DNA of 64,000 nucleotides from Bradyrhizobium sp. RP6. Its GTDB lineage: Bacteria; Pseudomonadota; Alphaproteobacteria; Rhizobiales; Xanthobacteraceae. The translations under genes and the position numbers were made by a program. The notes beneath the pieces are model-generated. The model was not told where the DNA came from and did not search any database. It worked only from the letters and a program-made list of their open reading frames with translations. Below are positions 16,766 through 26,351 of the stretch, piece after piece (position 1 is the first letter of the stretch; each line of letters starts with the position of its first letter). Location of the stretch: NCBI RefSeq assembly GCF_003837805.1, contig NZ_RQIT01000007.1, forward strand, positions 1-64,000. The letters are read 5' to 3'.

Positions 16766-19700
16766 TCAGACGCTCACGCCCAGCGCCTTCCATTCGCGTA
16801 GCGCCTTCGCATCGCGCGGGGTGACGTCGGGGTATTCGGGGTCTTCGCCGACCGTCGGCGAAATTTTCCAGGAGCGGGCGCATTTGGTGCCGACCGCCTT
16901 CTCCACCACGACCGCAACGCCGGGCACGGCATCGAGACGGAACGCCGAAGCCGGCGCCTCGCCCTCACGCACCTCGTAGTTCGAGGTGATGCAGATTTCG
17001 GCGAGATCGGTGTCGAACAGCGTCATCAGCATGTCGCGGTCGGCGACATAGATGACCGGCGATGCCTCGAGCGAGGAGCCGATGTTCTTGGCGGCGCGTT
17101 CGAGCTCGAGCGCGCCGGTGACGACGCGGCGGACGTTGCGGATCGTCTCCCATTTTGCGGCGAGCTTGTCGTCGCGCAGGTCTTCCAGGTCGGTCGGGAA
17201 CAGCGTCAGATGCACGGACGGCTCGGCGCCGGGCCGGTACATGCGCCAGCCTTCTTCCGCGGTGAAGCTGAGGATCGGCGCCAGCCATTTCAGGATCGAG
17301 GCGCACAACAGGTCGATGGTCGTCAGCGCCGCCTTGCGCGTCAGCGAAGAGGGCGGATCGCAATAAAGCGTGTCCTTGCGGATGTCGAAGTAGAACGCGG
17401 AGAGCTCGCTGTTCAGGAAGGCGGACAGGATCGCGACCACGGTCTTGTAGTCGAACTCCCGATAGGCCTTGCCGATCGCGGCGGCGCGACCTGAGAGCTC
17501 GTGCAGCATCAGGCGCTCCAGCTCGGGCATCTCGGCGGGCGCGATTGCGTCGGCCGGCTTGTAGTGATGCAGCGTGCCCAGCATCCAGCGCACGGTGTTG
17601 CGCAGCTTGCGGTAGGTCTCGACGGTGTTCTTCAGGATCTCGGGCCCGATGCGCTGGTCGTCGGTGTAGTCGCTGGATGCGACCCAGAGCCTCAGGATAT
17701 CGGCGCCGGATTCCTTGATGACGGCCTGCGGCTCGATGGTGTTGCCGAGCGACTTCGACATCTTGCGGCCGTCCTCGGCCTGGGTGAAGCCGTGGGTCAG
17801 CACGATGTCGTAAGGCGCGCGGCCGCGCGTGCCGCAGCTCTCCAGCAGGGAGGAGTGGAACCAGCCGCGATGCTGGTCCGAGCCTTCCAGATACATCACC
17901 GTGTCGGTGCCGCCGTCGACCTTGCGCTTGATGCCTGACAGGCCCGGGAAATGCACGGGGTCTTCCAGCACGAAGGCGTGGGTCGAGCCGGAATCGAACC
18001 AGACGTCGAGAATGTCGTCGACCTTCTGCCAATCCTCGCTGGCGCGTGACCCGAGGAAGCGCTCGCGCGCGCCCGTCGCGTACCAGGCGTCGGCGCCTTC
18101 CTTCTCGAAGGCTTCGCCGATGCGCGCATTGACGGCCTCGTCCTGGAGGATCTCGGCGGAGCCGTCACCCTTCTCGCGCACGAACACGGCGATTGGCACG
18201 CCCCAGGCGCGCTGGCGCGAGATCACCCAGTCCGGCCGCGCCTCGATCATGCCGTTGATGCGGTTCTGGCCAGAGGGAGGCACCCATTGCGTCACCGAGA
18301 TCGCGTGCAGCGCGCGGGCGCGCAGCGTGTCGCCGCTCTTGGTCTTGCCGCCCACCGCGATGTCCTTATCCATGGCGATGAACCATTGCGGCGTGTTGCG
18401 GAAGATTACCGGTTTCTTGGAGCGCCAGGAGTGCGGATATTGATGCTTCAGCCGGCCGCGGGCGAGTAGCATGCCTCTGTCGACGAGCGCCTTGATCACG
18501 GCCTCGTTGGCATCGCCCTTCTCGCCCTTGTCGGTGATGACGCGCTTGCCGGCAAAGCCCGGCGCATGATCGGTGTAGGCGCCGTTCTCGTCGACGGTAT
18601 AGGGGATCGCGGTGTTGATGCCGCGCGCGTCGAGATCGCGCGCCTGCGCCATCCAGACATCGAAGTCCTCGCGGCCGTGGCCAGGCGCCGTGTGCACGAA
18701 GCCGGTGCCGGTGTCGTCGGTGACATGGTCGCCGGGCAAGAGCGGCACGATGAAGTCGTAGCCGCCGCCAAGGCCCTTGAGCGGATGGGCGCATTCGATC
18801 GCGTCCATGGTGTCGCCGGGGACGTCGCGGACCTTCTCATAGGCCGTCACCCGCGCCTGCTTGAACACTTCCCCAGCGAGCGCGTCGGCGAGGATCAGGA
18901 GATCGCCGGTCTTGGTCCAATTGTCGGCCGGCGCGTCCGTCACCTTGTAGAGGCCATAGGCGATCTTCGGCGAGAACGAGATGGCGCGGTTGCCGGGCAG
19001 CGTCCAGGGCGTGGTGGTCCAGATCACGACGCTTGCGGAGGCGAGCGCACCGTGCGCGGGCGAGGTGACCGGGAATTTCACCCACACCGTATCGGAGGTG
19101 TGGTCTTCGTACTCCACCTCGGCTTCAGCGAGCGCCGTCTTCTCGACCACGCTCCACATCACCGGCTTGGAGCCGCGATAGAGCGTGCCGTTGGCGGCGA
19201 ACTTCATCAGCTCACGCGCGATCTGGGCTTCGGCCGGGAAGCTCATGGTGGCGTAGGGATGGTCCCAATCGCCGATCACGCCGAGGCGCTTGAACTCCTC
19301 GCGCTGGATTCCGAGCCAGTGCGTGGCGTAAGCGCGGCACTCCTTGCGGAAATCGATCATCGCGGCGGAGTCGCGGAAGTCGGGCTTCTGCTTGCCCTTC
19401 TTGCGATAGTGCTCTTCCTCGACCTTCCATTCGATCGGCAGGCCGTGGCAGTCCCAGCCCGGCACGTAGTTGGAATCGAAGCCGAGCATCTGCTGGCTCT
19501 TGGTGACGAGATCCTTCAGGATCTTGTTGAGCGCCGTGCCGATATGGATGTTGCCGTTGGCGTAGGGCGGGCCGTCATGCAGCACGAACTTGGCGCGGCC
19601 CTTCGCAGCTTGGCGCAGCTTCTCGTAGAGGCCGATCTCGTACCAGCGCTTGAGGATCTCCGGCTCGCGCTGCGGCAGGCCGGCGCGCATCGGGAATTCC

Positions 19701-19774
19701 GTCTGCGGCAGGAACAGGGTTTTCGAATAGTCTTTGGCTTCGGACTTTTGCGACTTTTGCGGCTTTTCGGACAT
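16766..19774 (-). CDS. ileS: Isoleucyl-tRNA synthetase
   Basis: A 1002-residue class I synthetase that charges tRNA-Ile and edits valine. Visible are the PYANGN-HIG signature at residues 71-79, the KMSKS loop ([10 protein letters not shown]), the editing domain and the anticodon-binding C-terminal part. The HIGH motif reads HIGT (77-80), a change at the fourth position. Upstream is ribF and downstream, 10 bases away, is lspA, a conserved order. The ATG at 19774 follows a normal leader. Confidence 0.97.
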   Translation of the reverse strand: MSEKPQKSQKSEAKDYSKTLFLPQTEFPMRAGLPQREPEILKRWYEIGLYEKLRQAAKGRAKFVLHDGPPYANGNIHIGTALNKILKDLVTKSQQMLGFDSNYVPGWDCHGLPIEWKVEEEHYRKKGKQKPDFRDSAAMIDFRKECRAYATHWLGIQREEFKRLGVIGDWDHPYATMSFPAEAQIARELMKFAANGTLYRGSKPVMWSVVEKTALAEAEVEYEDHTSDTVWVKFPVTSPAHGALASASVVIWTTTPWTLPGNRAISFSPKIAYGLYKVTDAPADNWTKTGDLLILADALAGEVFKQARVTAYEKVRDVPGDTMDAIECAHPLKGLGGGYDFIVPLLPGDHVTDDTGTGFVHTAPGHGREDFDVWMAQARDLDARGINTAIPYTVDENGAYTDHAPGFAGKRVITDKGEKGDANEAVIKALVDRGMLLARGRLKHQYPHSWRSKKPVIFRNTPQWFIAMDKDIAVGGKTKSGDTLRARALHAISVTQWVPPSGQNRINGMIEARPDWVISRQRAWGVPIAVFVREKGDGSAEILQDEAVNARIGEAFEKEGADAWYATGARERFLGSRASEDWQKVDDILDVWFDSGSTHAFVLEDPVHFPGLSGIKRKVDGGTDTVMYLEGSDQHRGWFHSSLLESCGTRGRAPYDIVLTHGFTQAEDGRKMSKSLGNTIEPQAVIKESGADILRLWVASSDYTDDQRIGPEILKNTVETYRKLRNTVRWMLGTLHHYKPADAIAPAEMPELERLMLHELSGRAAAIGKAYREFDYKTVVAILSAFLNSELSAFYFDIRKDTLYCDPPSSLTRKAALTTIDLLCASILKWLAPILSFTAEEGWRMYRPGAEPSVHLTLFPTDLEDLRDDKLAAKWETIRNVRRVVTGALELERAAKNIGSSLEASPVIYVADRDMLMTLFDTDLAEICITSNYEVREGEAPASAFRLDAVPGVAVVVEKAVGTKCARSWKISPTVGEDPEYPDVTPRDAKALREWKALGVSV

Positions 19775-19975
19775 GAGGCTGACTGGCTCGGAAGGGCGCG
19801 GGAACGGATGGCGATGCGGAATCGCGGGTGAACGACGAAATCCCGGTCTTGCGCCGAGCCAAAGGCTCAGGCGGAAGCAGGGCCGCTAATCCCTATGATG
19901 CGCCGCGCAAACATGGGCTCTCCCATAGCAGGGGGCCAAGGGAAGCGCAAAGGTTCGGGTAGCCCGGTTTCAGGC

Positions 19976-20947
19976 TCAATCGATCACGCCCAGCCTCGGA
20001 AACGCGTCCGGGGCGGCGGCCAGGATGGCGCGGGCGCGGGCGGAATCGTCGTCCATCTGGCGGATCAGGGCCTCCAGGCTGTCGAATTTCAGCTCCTCGC
20101 GGATGAAGCCGATGAAAGCGCAGTCGAGGAGCTGCCCGTAGAGGTCGCCCTTGAAGTCGAACAGGAAGATTTCCAGGAGCGGGGCGCCGTTGTCGAAGGT
20201 CGGGCGGCGGCCGAAGCTGGCCACCCCGTCCAGTCGCTCGGGACCCCGGCCGACCCGCACCGCGTAGATGCCGTGCTTGAGCCCGCAATTGGGGTCCAGG
20301 CGAATGTTGGCGGTGGGATAGCCGAGATCGCGGCCGCGCTTTTCGCCATGGATGACCTCGCCGGTAATGAACCAGGGCGCGCCCAGCATGGTGGTCGCGT
20401 CGTCGAGCTGGCCCTCGGCGAGGGCGATCCGGATCGCGCTGGAGGAGACGGGCCGCTCGTCGATATCGACATGCGGTTGCACGTCGACCTCGATGCCGAG
20501 CCGGGGGGCCTCGGTGACGAGAAGGCTCGGCGAGCCGACCCGTCCCTTGCCGAAATGGAAGTCGTAGCCGACCGCGATGCCGCTGACGCCGAGGCGCCCG
20601 ATCAGGTCATGGTGAATGAAATCTTGCGCGCTGGTTCCGGCGCGCGCCTTGTCGAAGGTCATGACCACAGCGCCGGCCAGTCCGGTGCCAGCCAACAGCC
20701 GCAGCTTGGCCCGCTCGTCCGTCAGTCGGAATTGCGGGGTGTTGGGGCTGAAAAACCGCCGCGGATGCGGCTCGAAGGTCAACGCCAGCGCAGGGCGGCC
20801 ATGCGTCCGGCCCATCTCCAGGGCTGCCGCGATCACGGCGCGATGGCCGAGATGAACGCCGTCGAAATTGCCCATGGCAACCACGGCGCCCCTCGGGATC
20901 GCGGAATCCGGCGTTGTGTCGCGGATAACGGTAAAAGGCGGAGCCAT
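19976..20947 (-). CDS. ribF: Bifunctional riboflavin kinase/FAD synthetase
   Basis: RibF converts riboflavin to FMN and then to FAD. The 323-residue protein has an N-terminal nucleotidyltransferase domain (GNFDGVHLGHRAVI, residues about 24-37) and a C-terminal flavokinase domain (YPTANIRLD, LEIFLFDF). The start is placed at MAPPFTVIRD (20947); the open frame runs to 21013 but the extra residues do not match the family. It heads the ribF-ileS-lspA order. No FMN riboswitch precedes it. Confidence 0.95.
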   Translation of the reverse strand: MAPPFTVIRDTTPDSAIPRGAVVAMGNFDGVHLGHRAVIAAALEMGRTHGRPALALTFEPHPRRFFSPNTPQFRLTDERAKLRLLAGTGLAGAVVMTFDKARAGTSAQDFIHHDLIGRLGVSGIAVGYDFHFGKGRVGSPSLLVTEAPRLGIEVDVQPHVDIDERPVSSSAIRIALAEGQLDDATTMLGAPWFITGEVIHGEKRGRDLGYPTANIRLDPNCGLKHGIYAVRVGRGPERLDGVASFGRRPTFDNGAPLLEIFLFDFKGDLYGQLLDCAFIGFIREELKFDSLEALIRQMDDDSARARAILAAAPDAFPRLGVID

Positions 20948-21176
20948 CTGGGGAAATTCTCGAACCGGGCAGGACCGGCCCGGACCGTGGCTCGACCGGC
21001 CTGATGAAGTCAAGCGGGGGGAGCGCAGACATTGAACACGATCTCAATCCTTCGGAGGCGTCCCCAATTAACGCGCTGTTTAACGCCTCGATGCTAGTCC
21101 TTGAGCCGCGGAACTGCCGGGCTCCGGCCTGGCGGGTCTGATCGTAAATTCCTGGGTATGCGTTGGGGGAGTCGAG

Positions 21177-21572
21177 ATGGCGGTTGATTTGTCGATGCCG
21201 GTTCTGGTGGTGGATGACTACAGCACCATGATCCGTATCATCCGGAATCTGCTGAAGCAGCTTGGCTTCGAGAACATCGATGATGCCAGCGACGGTTCGG
21301 CAGCGCTGAACAAGATGCGTGGCAAGAAGTACGGGCTCGTGATCTCCGACTGGAACATGGAGCCGATGACGGGTTACGACCTCCTGCGTGAAGTCCGCGC
21401 GGATCCGAACCTCGCCACCACGCCTTTCATCATGATCACGGCGGAATCCAAGACCGAGAACGTGATCGCGGCCAAGAAGGCCGGCGTGAACAACTACATC
21501 GTCAAGCCGTTCAACGCGGCGACGCTGAAGACCAAGATCGAAGCGGTTTTCCCGGACATGGCGAGCGCGTAA
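21177..21572 (+). CDS. Single-domain response regulator, CheY type
   Basis: A 131-residue stand-alone receiver domain. The acidic pocket is Asp13/Asp14, the phosphorylated residue is Asp58 (VISDWNMEP), and the switch residues are Thr88 and Lys110 (IVKPF). Its sequence (NLLKQLGF, GYDLLREVRAD) is that of chemotaxis CheY proteins, which bind the flagellar switch. No kinase or other chemotaxis gene adjoins it, so it is an orphan. GGGGGAG precedes the ATG by a few bases. A Rho-independent terminator follows at once. The nearby TipF-like gene hints at a motility link, but that is inference. Confidence 0.92.
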   Translation: MAVDLSMPVLVVDDYSTMIRIIRNLLKQLGFENIDDASDGSAALNKMRGKKYGLVISDWNMEPMTGYDLLREVRADPNLATTPFIMITAESKTENVIAAKKAGVNNYIVKPFNAATLKTKIEAVFPDMASA

Positions 21573-21603
21573 GGGCCGCCAAAGCTTTCAGCTCAATTCG
21601 AAG

Positions 21604-21626
21604 GCCCGGGCTCGTCCCGGGCTTTT
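21604..21626 (+). terminator. Rho-independent terminator of cheY
   Basis: GCCCGGG (21604-21610) pairs with CCCGGGC (21616-21622) around CTCGT, followed by TTTT. It lies 32 bases after the cheY stop. Confidence 0.85.
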
Positions 21627-21636
21627 CAATTGATGC

Positions 21637-21712
21637 GTCATTCCGGGGCGCCGAAGGCGAGCCCGGAATCTCGAGATTCCGGGTTCAGTGCTGCGCACTG
21701 CCCCGGAATGAC
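21637..21712. repeat. Palindromic repeat, CATTCCGGGG/CTCGAGATTC family
   Basis: Starts GTCATTCCGGGGCG and ends CCCCGGAATGAC, with a central GGAATCTCGAGATTCCGG. One of seven copies in the window (also 33904, 41192, 43191, 46647, 48596 and a half copy at 60965). This copy lies between convergent cheY and the HAD gene. Confidence 0.9.
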
Positions 21713-21725
21713 AGAAGCTATGCCG

Positions 21726-22580
21726 TCACCACTTCAATTCGCGCATCAGCGCCTTCGGCGGGTGGCCGAACAATTCCGTGACCGATGTCGGGTCGAGCTG
21801 GTCAAGACCCTCGAACTCCTCCGCATGGATGCCGCGGGTCACGAACAGGCAGTCGATGCCGAATTCGCGCGCGCCGGTCAGGTCGGTGCGAACGGAATCT
21901 CCGATCGCCAGCACTTTCCTGCGATCGATCTGATAGCCCTGCCGTTCCCCGGCGAGCGCCATGGCGCGCTCGTAGATCGGCCGGTGCGGCTTGCCATAGA
22001 AGATCACCTCGCCGCCGAGCTCGCGGTAGAGCTCCGCGATCGCGCCGGCGCAATAGATCAGCCGGTCACCGCGTTCCACCACGATGTCGGGGTTGGCGCA
22101 GACCAGCGTCAGCTTGCGCTCGCGTGCCTTCAGCATCATGCCGCGATAGTCTTCCGCCGTCTCGGTTTCGTCGTCATAAAGGCCCGTGCAGACGATGTAG
22201 TCGGCTTCCCCCAGCGGCGCGGTCACGGCATCGAGGCCGCGGTAGATCGAGTTGTCGCGCTCGGGGCCGAGCCAGAACATCTTGCGGCCGGGATGCTCGG
22301 CGACATAGAGCCGGGTCAGGTCGCCTGACGATACGATCGCGTCATAGGTCTCATCGGGGACACCGAGCTTGCGCAACTGCCGCTGCACGGAGTCGGCCGG
22401 GCGCGGCGCGTTGGTGATCAGGATCACCGTACCGCCGCGGCTGCGATAGGTGTGCAGCGCCTCGCAGGCTTCTGGGAAGGATTCCAGCCCGTTATGGACC
22501 ACGCCCCAGATGTCGCTGAGCACGACGTTGACGCCGCCCACGAGCTCGCGCAGGCCTTCGGCAAAATGCAGCGTGGTCAT
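21726..22580 (-). CDS. HAD-superfamily class IIA phosphatase-like protein (TIGR01459 type)
   Basis: A 284-residue HAD protein related to NagD-type sugar/nucleotide phosphatases. Motif I reads LSDIWGVVHNG: the nucleophile Asp22 is present, but the usual second Asp (DxD) is Trp24, as I recall for the TIGR01459 subgroup. Motif II ILITNAP, Lys in FYGKPH and motif IV AIGDSVRTDLTGA are intact. It begins 15 bases after the EAL gene, so the two are co-transcribed. The substrate is unknown. The missing general acid suggests slow, altered or absent phosphatase activity. Confidence 0.87.
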   Translation of the reverse strand: MTTLHFAEGLRELVGGVNVVLSDIWGVVHNGLESFPEACEALHTYRSRGGTVILITNAPRPADSVQRQLRKLGVPDETYDAIVSSGDLTRLYVAEHPGRKMFWLGPERDNSIYRGLDAVTAPLGEADYIVCTGLYDDETETAEDYRGMMLKARERKLTLVCANPDIVVERGDRLIYCAGAIAELYRELGGEVIFYGKPHRPIYERAMALAGERQGYQIDRRKVLAIGDSVRTDLTGAREFGIDCLFVTRGIHAEEFEGLDQLDPTSVTELFGHPPKALMRELKW

Positions 22581-22595
22581 GATGCGCGCGGCCGA

Positions 22596-24110
22596 TCAGA
22601 TGCGGCGCGCGAGCGCCGCGTTGCCGGTGATGCGTTGTGGCGGAGGCGCAGAAGACGTTGCGCCTGAGCTGGGTGTGCCGGAGCCATGAGGTCCCTGAAC
22701 ATCTTTCGTCTGGTTCGGCGGGGCCCCGGCGGTAGCAGATGCCCCCTCCGGCCGCAATGGCCGCGGCGGCGCGAACAGGAAGCCCTGTCCGAACCGCACG
22801 TCGTAGTCGAGCAGGTCGACCACCGCGCGCTCGCCTTCGATCCGCTCGGCGATCAGGTCGATGCCGAAGCGGCCGAGCAGGTCGGAGAGATCGGAGGGGT
22901 GGATGTCCGAGGTCGAGGCCTGCCTGGGATCGAGCAGCAGCGTCGCCGGAACCTTGATGAAGCGCACCCCGCGGTCGGCCAGCTCGCGCGGCTCGATGCG
23001 CAGGTCCGTGACATGGTCGATCGAGAAACGGAAGCCGCGCTGGGCGAGCGCCGCGAGATTCTCGGTCTCGGCCGGGCCGAGATTGCGGAACGTCGACTGC
23101 TTGAACTCCAGCACCAGGGAGGGCGCCAGCGCGCGGTTGGCTTCGAGGAAGTCGAGACATTGCGCGAAGGTGGTGGAATTGCCGAGCGTGGAGGCCGCGA
23201 GGTTACAGAACACGCCGACGTCCTTGTTGCGGACCATCAGGCGCCGCAGCACCTGCACGCAGCGCAGCATCACCATATTGTCGATGCGCCCGATCAGCCC
23301 GGAGGCTTCCGCGATGCTGATGAACTCCTCGGCGGCGATCAGCTGGTCACGCTCGTCGCGCAAGCGCGTCACCGCCTCGTAGAACCGCACCTTGCGCTGC
23401 GGCAGCGTCACCATCGGCTGCAGGAAGATGTCGATACGGTTCTCGTCGATTGCATTGCGCAGCATCGCCAGCAACTGGGTCTGGTTGCGTCCATTGCCGG
23501 TCTGAGCCGGGCTGGCAGGCTGGGCCTGGACCGCCGGGGCCGGCCGGGGCGGCGCGGGAAGTGGTGGAGCGGCGACCGGCTTCTCCTCGAAGGGGGCAGC
23601 CAGATCGACCGGCGTCTCTGGCTCGGACCTCGTGACCGGGGCGGGAGCCGGCGCGTTGCCGGCCAGCAGATCCTCATGGGCCGACACGGTGGTGGCAAGC
23701 TGCCTGACCAATCCGCCCAGTTCGTTGATCTCGCCAATGACCGACTGGACGCGGTCGGAGTTGGCCGAATTGGACGAGGCGATGCGGCCCTCGATCGCGG
23801 CAAGCCGGCGGCCGAACTCGGCCACCTGGCGGGCGAGATCGGCGGTGCCCCGCGAGAGGTCGGCGATCTGGCCGCCGACGTCGCTGCGGTCGCGCAGCCG
23901 CATCGACACGGCGTTGTAGAGGATCAGGAACGTCAGCGCGGTCAGCGCCACGATCGCCGATTCCGTTCCGCTGATGCCGGCGACCGAATAGAGCACGAGC
24001 CCGAGCGAGGCCGCGACCAGGACCATGCAGATGGCGATGAAGATCGTCGAAATGCGAATCATGCCGCGCGCTATGCCTTTAAGAGCTGTCTGCTTCACCC
24101 GGGAAAACAC
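22596..24110 (-). CDS. Membrane EAL-domain protein, TipF-like, probable c-di-GMP receptor
   Basis: A 504-residue protein with two N-terminal membrane segments (about 21-45 and 48-68), a coiled-coil stretch (about 80-150), a Pro/Ala-rich linker (150-205) and an EAL domain (about 210-455). Signature residues partly survive: EAV at 245-247, Asn303, Glu335, Lys386 and Glu422. The paired aspartates of the DDFG loop read Asp365-His366 (IDHVTDL), so phosphodiesterase activity is doubtful. This architecture matches TipF of Caulobacter, a c-di-GMP-binding flagellar positioning factor; that identity is inferred. The GTG at 24110 has no clear ribosome binding site, and an ATG at residue 17 is an alternative start. 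Confidence 0.8.
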   Translation of the reverse strand: MFSRVKQTALKGIARGMIRISTIFIAICMVLVAASLGLVLYSVAGISGTESAIVALTALTFLILYNAVSMRLRDRSDVGGQIADLSRGTADLARQVAEFGRRLAAIEGRIASSNSANSDRVQSVIGEINELGGLVRQLATTVSAHEDLLAGNAPAPAPVTRSEPETPVDLAAPFEEKPVAAPPLPAPPRPAPAVQAQPASPAQTGNGRNQTQLLAMLRNAIDENRIDIFLQPMVTLPQRKVRFYEAVTRLRDERDQLIAAEEFISIAEASGLIGRIDNMVMLRCVQVLRRLMVRNKDVGVFCNLAASTLGNSTTFAQCLDFLEANRALAPSLVLEFKQSTFRNLGPAETENLAALAQRGFRFSIDHVTDLRIEPRELADRGVRFIKVPATLLLDPRQASTSDIHPSDLSDLLGRFGIDLIAERIEGERAVVDLLDYDVRFGQGFLFAPPRPLRPEGASATAGAPPNQTKDVQGPHGSGTPSSGATSSAPPPQRITGNAALARRI

Positions 24111-24334
24111 AGGTCGCGCTCGAACCCGTCACGCCTCATGCTCCCCCAAGCAATGCATGACCCTAACATCATTGTTGATTCGAGGGGATAGTGACCGTCC
24201 GGCAGCCTGTATCAGGCTCGCCGCGGCTCCCATCCGGAAATCAAGGCACTCTCAGCGTAAAATAACGCCGCTCTCAAGGCCAGCGGACCGCATGCGCCCT
24301 ATCGTCCCGGCGTTTTCAACCACAGGAGATTGCC

Positions 24335-25174
24335 ATGTCGACATCCGCAGCGCTGAAGCCAACCGCAGCCGAACCCGATCTTGCCGCCGTGAAGCAGCGC
24401 CAGTACGGCGCCTGGTCGTCGGGCGATTATGCCGTTGTTGGCACCACCCTGCAGATCGTCGGCGAACAGCTCTGTGAGGCCATCGACTTACGCGCCGGCA
24501 GCAAGGTGCTTGACGTCGCCGCCGGCAACGGCAACGCGACGCTGGCCGCGGCGCGGCGCTGGTGTGAGGTCACATCCACCGATTACGTGCCGGCACTGCT
24601 CAAGCGGGGACGCGAGCGCGCGGCGGCCGAACATCTCATGGTCGAGTTCCGCGAGGCGGATGCCGAAGCGTTGCCGTTTGCCGATGCCACCTACGACGTC
24701 GTGCTCTCGACCTTCGGCGTGATGTTCACGCCGGATCAGGACAAGGCCGCCTCCGAGCTCGCGCGGGTCTGCAGATCCGGCGGCAAGATCGGCCTCGCCA
24801 ACTGGACGCCGCAAGGTTTCATCGGCCAGCTGTTCAAGACCATCGGCCGGCATTTGCCGCCGCCGGCGGGGGTGAAGTCACCGGCGCTGTGGGGCACGGC
24901 TGCGCGACTTGAAGAGATGTTCGGAAGCCAGGCTTCCGACATCGCCGCCGAGACGCGCATGTTCGTGTTCCGCTATCGCTCGCCGGACCACTGGCTCGAC
25001 ATCTTCAAGACCTTCTACGGGCCTACGCTGAAGGCGTTTGCCGCCCTCGACGAGAGCGGCCAGGCCGCGCTGAAGCGGGATCTGCTGGCGCTGCTCGGGG
25101 AGTTCAACCACGCCGACGACGGCACGATCGCGGTGCACAGCGAATATCTGGAAGCCGTGATCACCAAGCGCTGA
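24335..25174 (+). CDS. Class I SAM-dependent methyltransferase
   Basis: A 279-residue methyltransferase of the UbiE/type 11 group. Motif I is VLDVAAGNGNATLAAARR (about residues 58-75), followed by the acidic residue of motif II (STDYVP) and motif III around DAEALPFADATYDVV. The C-terminal half is family-specific. It is preceded by AGGAG and stands alone, divergent from the EAL gene. The substrate cannot be told from the sequence. Confidence 0.85.
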   Translation: MSTSAALKPTAAEPDLAAVKQRQYGAWSSGDYAVVGTTLQIVGEQLCEAIDLRAGSKVLDVAAGNGNATLAAARRWCEVTSTDYVPALLKRGRERAAAEHLMVEFREADAEALPFADATYDVVLSTFGVMFTPDQDKAASELARVCRSGGKIGLANWTPQGFIGQLFKTIGRHLPPPAGVKSPALWGTAARLEEMFGSQASDIAAETRMFVFRYRSPDHWLDIFKTFYGPTLKAFAALDESGQAALKRDLLALLGEFNHADDGTIAVHSEYLEAVITKR

Positions 25175-25220
25175 TGGCCCGGGATGCGGTCGGGGCGGCC
25201 TCCGGCCCGACCGCCACCGA

Positions 25221-26351
25221 TCAAAATGGCGCGGTGGCACCGACCGTGTCGGCCGAGACGGCGTCCCGGGTGCCGAGCGGCTTCGGCCGCCCGGTGGTGG
25301 TGTCGCGCAGCGTCTGCCGCTCGATCTCCGAATTGAGCTCGGCGCCGAACATGATGACGATCGCCGACATCCACATCCACATCATCAGGCCGATAGCCGC
25401 GCCCAGCGAGCCGTAGGTCGCGTTGTAATTGGCGAATTCCGAGAGATACCAGGACAGCAGGGCAGAGCCTGCGATCCAGAGGAGCGCGGCGGTCACGGCG
25501 CCGAGGCTCAGCCATTGCCAGCGCGGCGCGTCACGGCTCGGCGCGAAGCGATAGAGGATGGCGAGTGCAACCAGCAGGATGACGAACAGCAGCGGCCATC
25601 GAGCCAGCGCCACGATTAGCTTGCTTTCGGGCGCCATGCCGAGATGATTGAGCGCAAGTGGGAAGGCGACGACGGCTCCCACCATCAACAGCAGCGCCAA
25701 GATGCCGCCGACGGTGAAGGCCAGCGAGACCATGTTCAGCCGGATAAAGCTGCGCTTCTCGCGTTCCTCATAGGCGACGTTGAGGGCGTCGAAGATCGCC
25801 TTGACGCCGGCATTGGCGCTCCAGATCGCAAGCAGCAGGCCGACCAGGAAGGTGACGCCGAGGGTCGTATTGCCGTTCGAGACCACGCGCGCGACCTGGT
25901 CCTCGACGATCTGGAACGAGCCCTCGGGCAGCATGGTCGCGAGCGTGTGCAGATTGGCGCTGATCGTGGCGGGATCGGCGAACAGAGCATAAGAGGAGAC
26001 GAGCGCGGTGACTGCGGGGAAGAGCGCGAGCAGCCCGAAGAAGACGACGCCGCCCGCCGTCGCGAGCAGGCGGTCCTCGTCGATGCGCTGATAGGTCCGC
26101 CAGAAGATATCCTTCCAGCCCGACCAGGGAATCTCCAACGGACTTTTCGCGCGGCGGCCGCGGCCCGGCTGCATCGCCGCGCCGGCCGGGTGCGTTTCCG
26201 GGGAATTCGCTTCGCCCTTGCGGTGGTCTTGCGGAGGCCCCGGCCTCGCCAGGCCGAAATCCTGAAAGTAGCGCTCCGCGGTCAGCACGAACACTGCCGT
26301 CGCCGCCACCAGCAGCCAGGAGTCGATCTGTTCGGGGCGCCGCGCCAGCAT
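25221..26351 (-). CDS. YihY/BrkB-family inner membrane protein
   Basis: A 376-residue membrane protein. The YihY core from about residue 100 has six hydrophobic segments, beginning FFGLLALFPAVTALVSSYALF and ending with GLMMWMWMSAIVIMFGAELN, the typical family motif. An extra N-terminal segment (WLLVAATAVFVLTAERYF) and a Pro-rich linker precede it. The family was once called RNase BN by mistake; its function is unknown and may involve transport. Its ATG overlaps the stop of the upstream gene by one base (TGATG), so the pair is coupled. Confidence 0.88.
   Translation of the reverse strand: MLARRPEQIDSWLLVAATAVFVLTAERYFQDFGLARPGPPQDHRKGEANSPETHPAGAAMQPGRGRRAKSPLEIPWSGWKDIFWRTYQRIDEDRLLATAGGVVFFGLLALFPAVTALVSSYALFADPATISANLHTLATMLPEGSFQIVEDQVARVVSNGNTTLGVTFLVGLLLAIWSANAGVKAIFDALNVAYEEREKRSFIRLNMVSLAFTVGGILALLLMVGAVVAFPLALNHLGMAPESKLIVALARWPLLFVILLVALAILYRFAPSRDAPRWQWLSLGAVTAALLWIAGSALLSWYLSEFANYNATYGSLGAAIGLMMWMWMSAIVIMFGAELNSEIERQTLRDTTTGRPKPLGTRDAVSADTVGATAPF

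Noticed and set aside
21068..21083. TTAA...TTAA upstream of cheY as a CtrA box
   Set aside because: The spacing is 8 bases, not the required 7.
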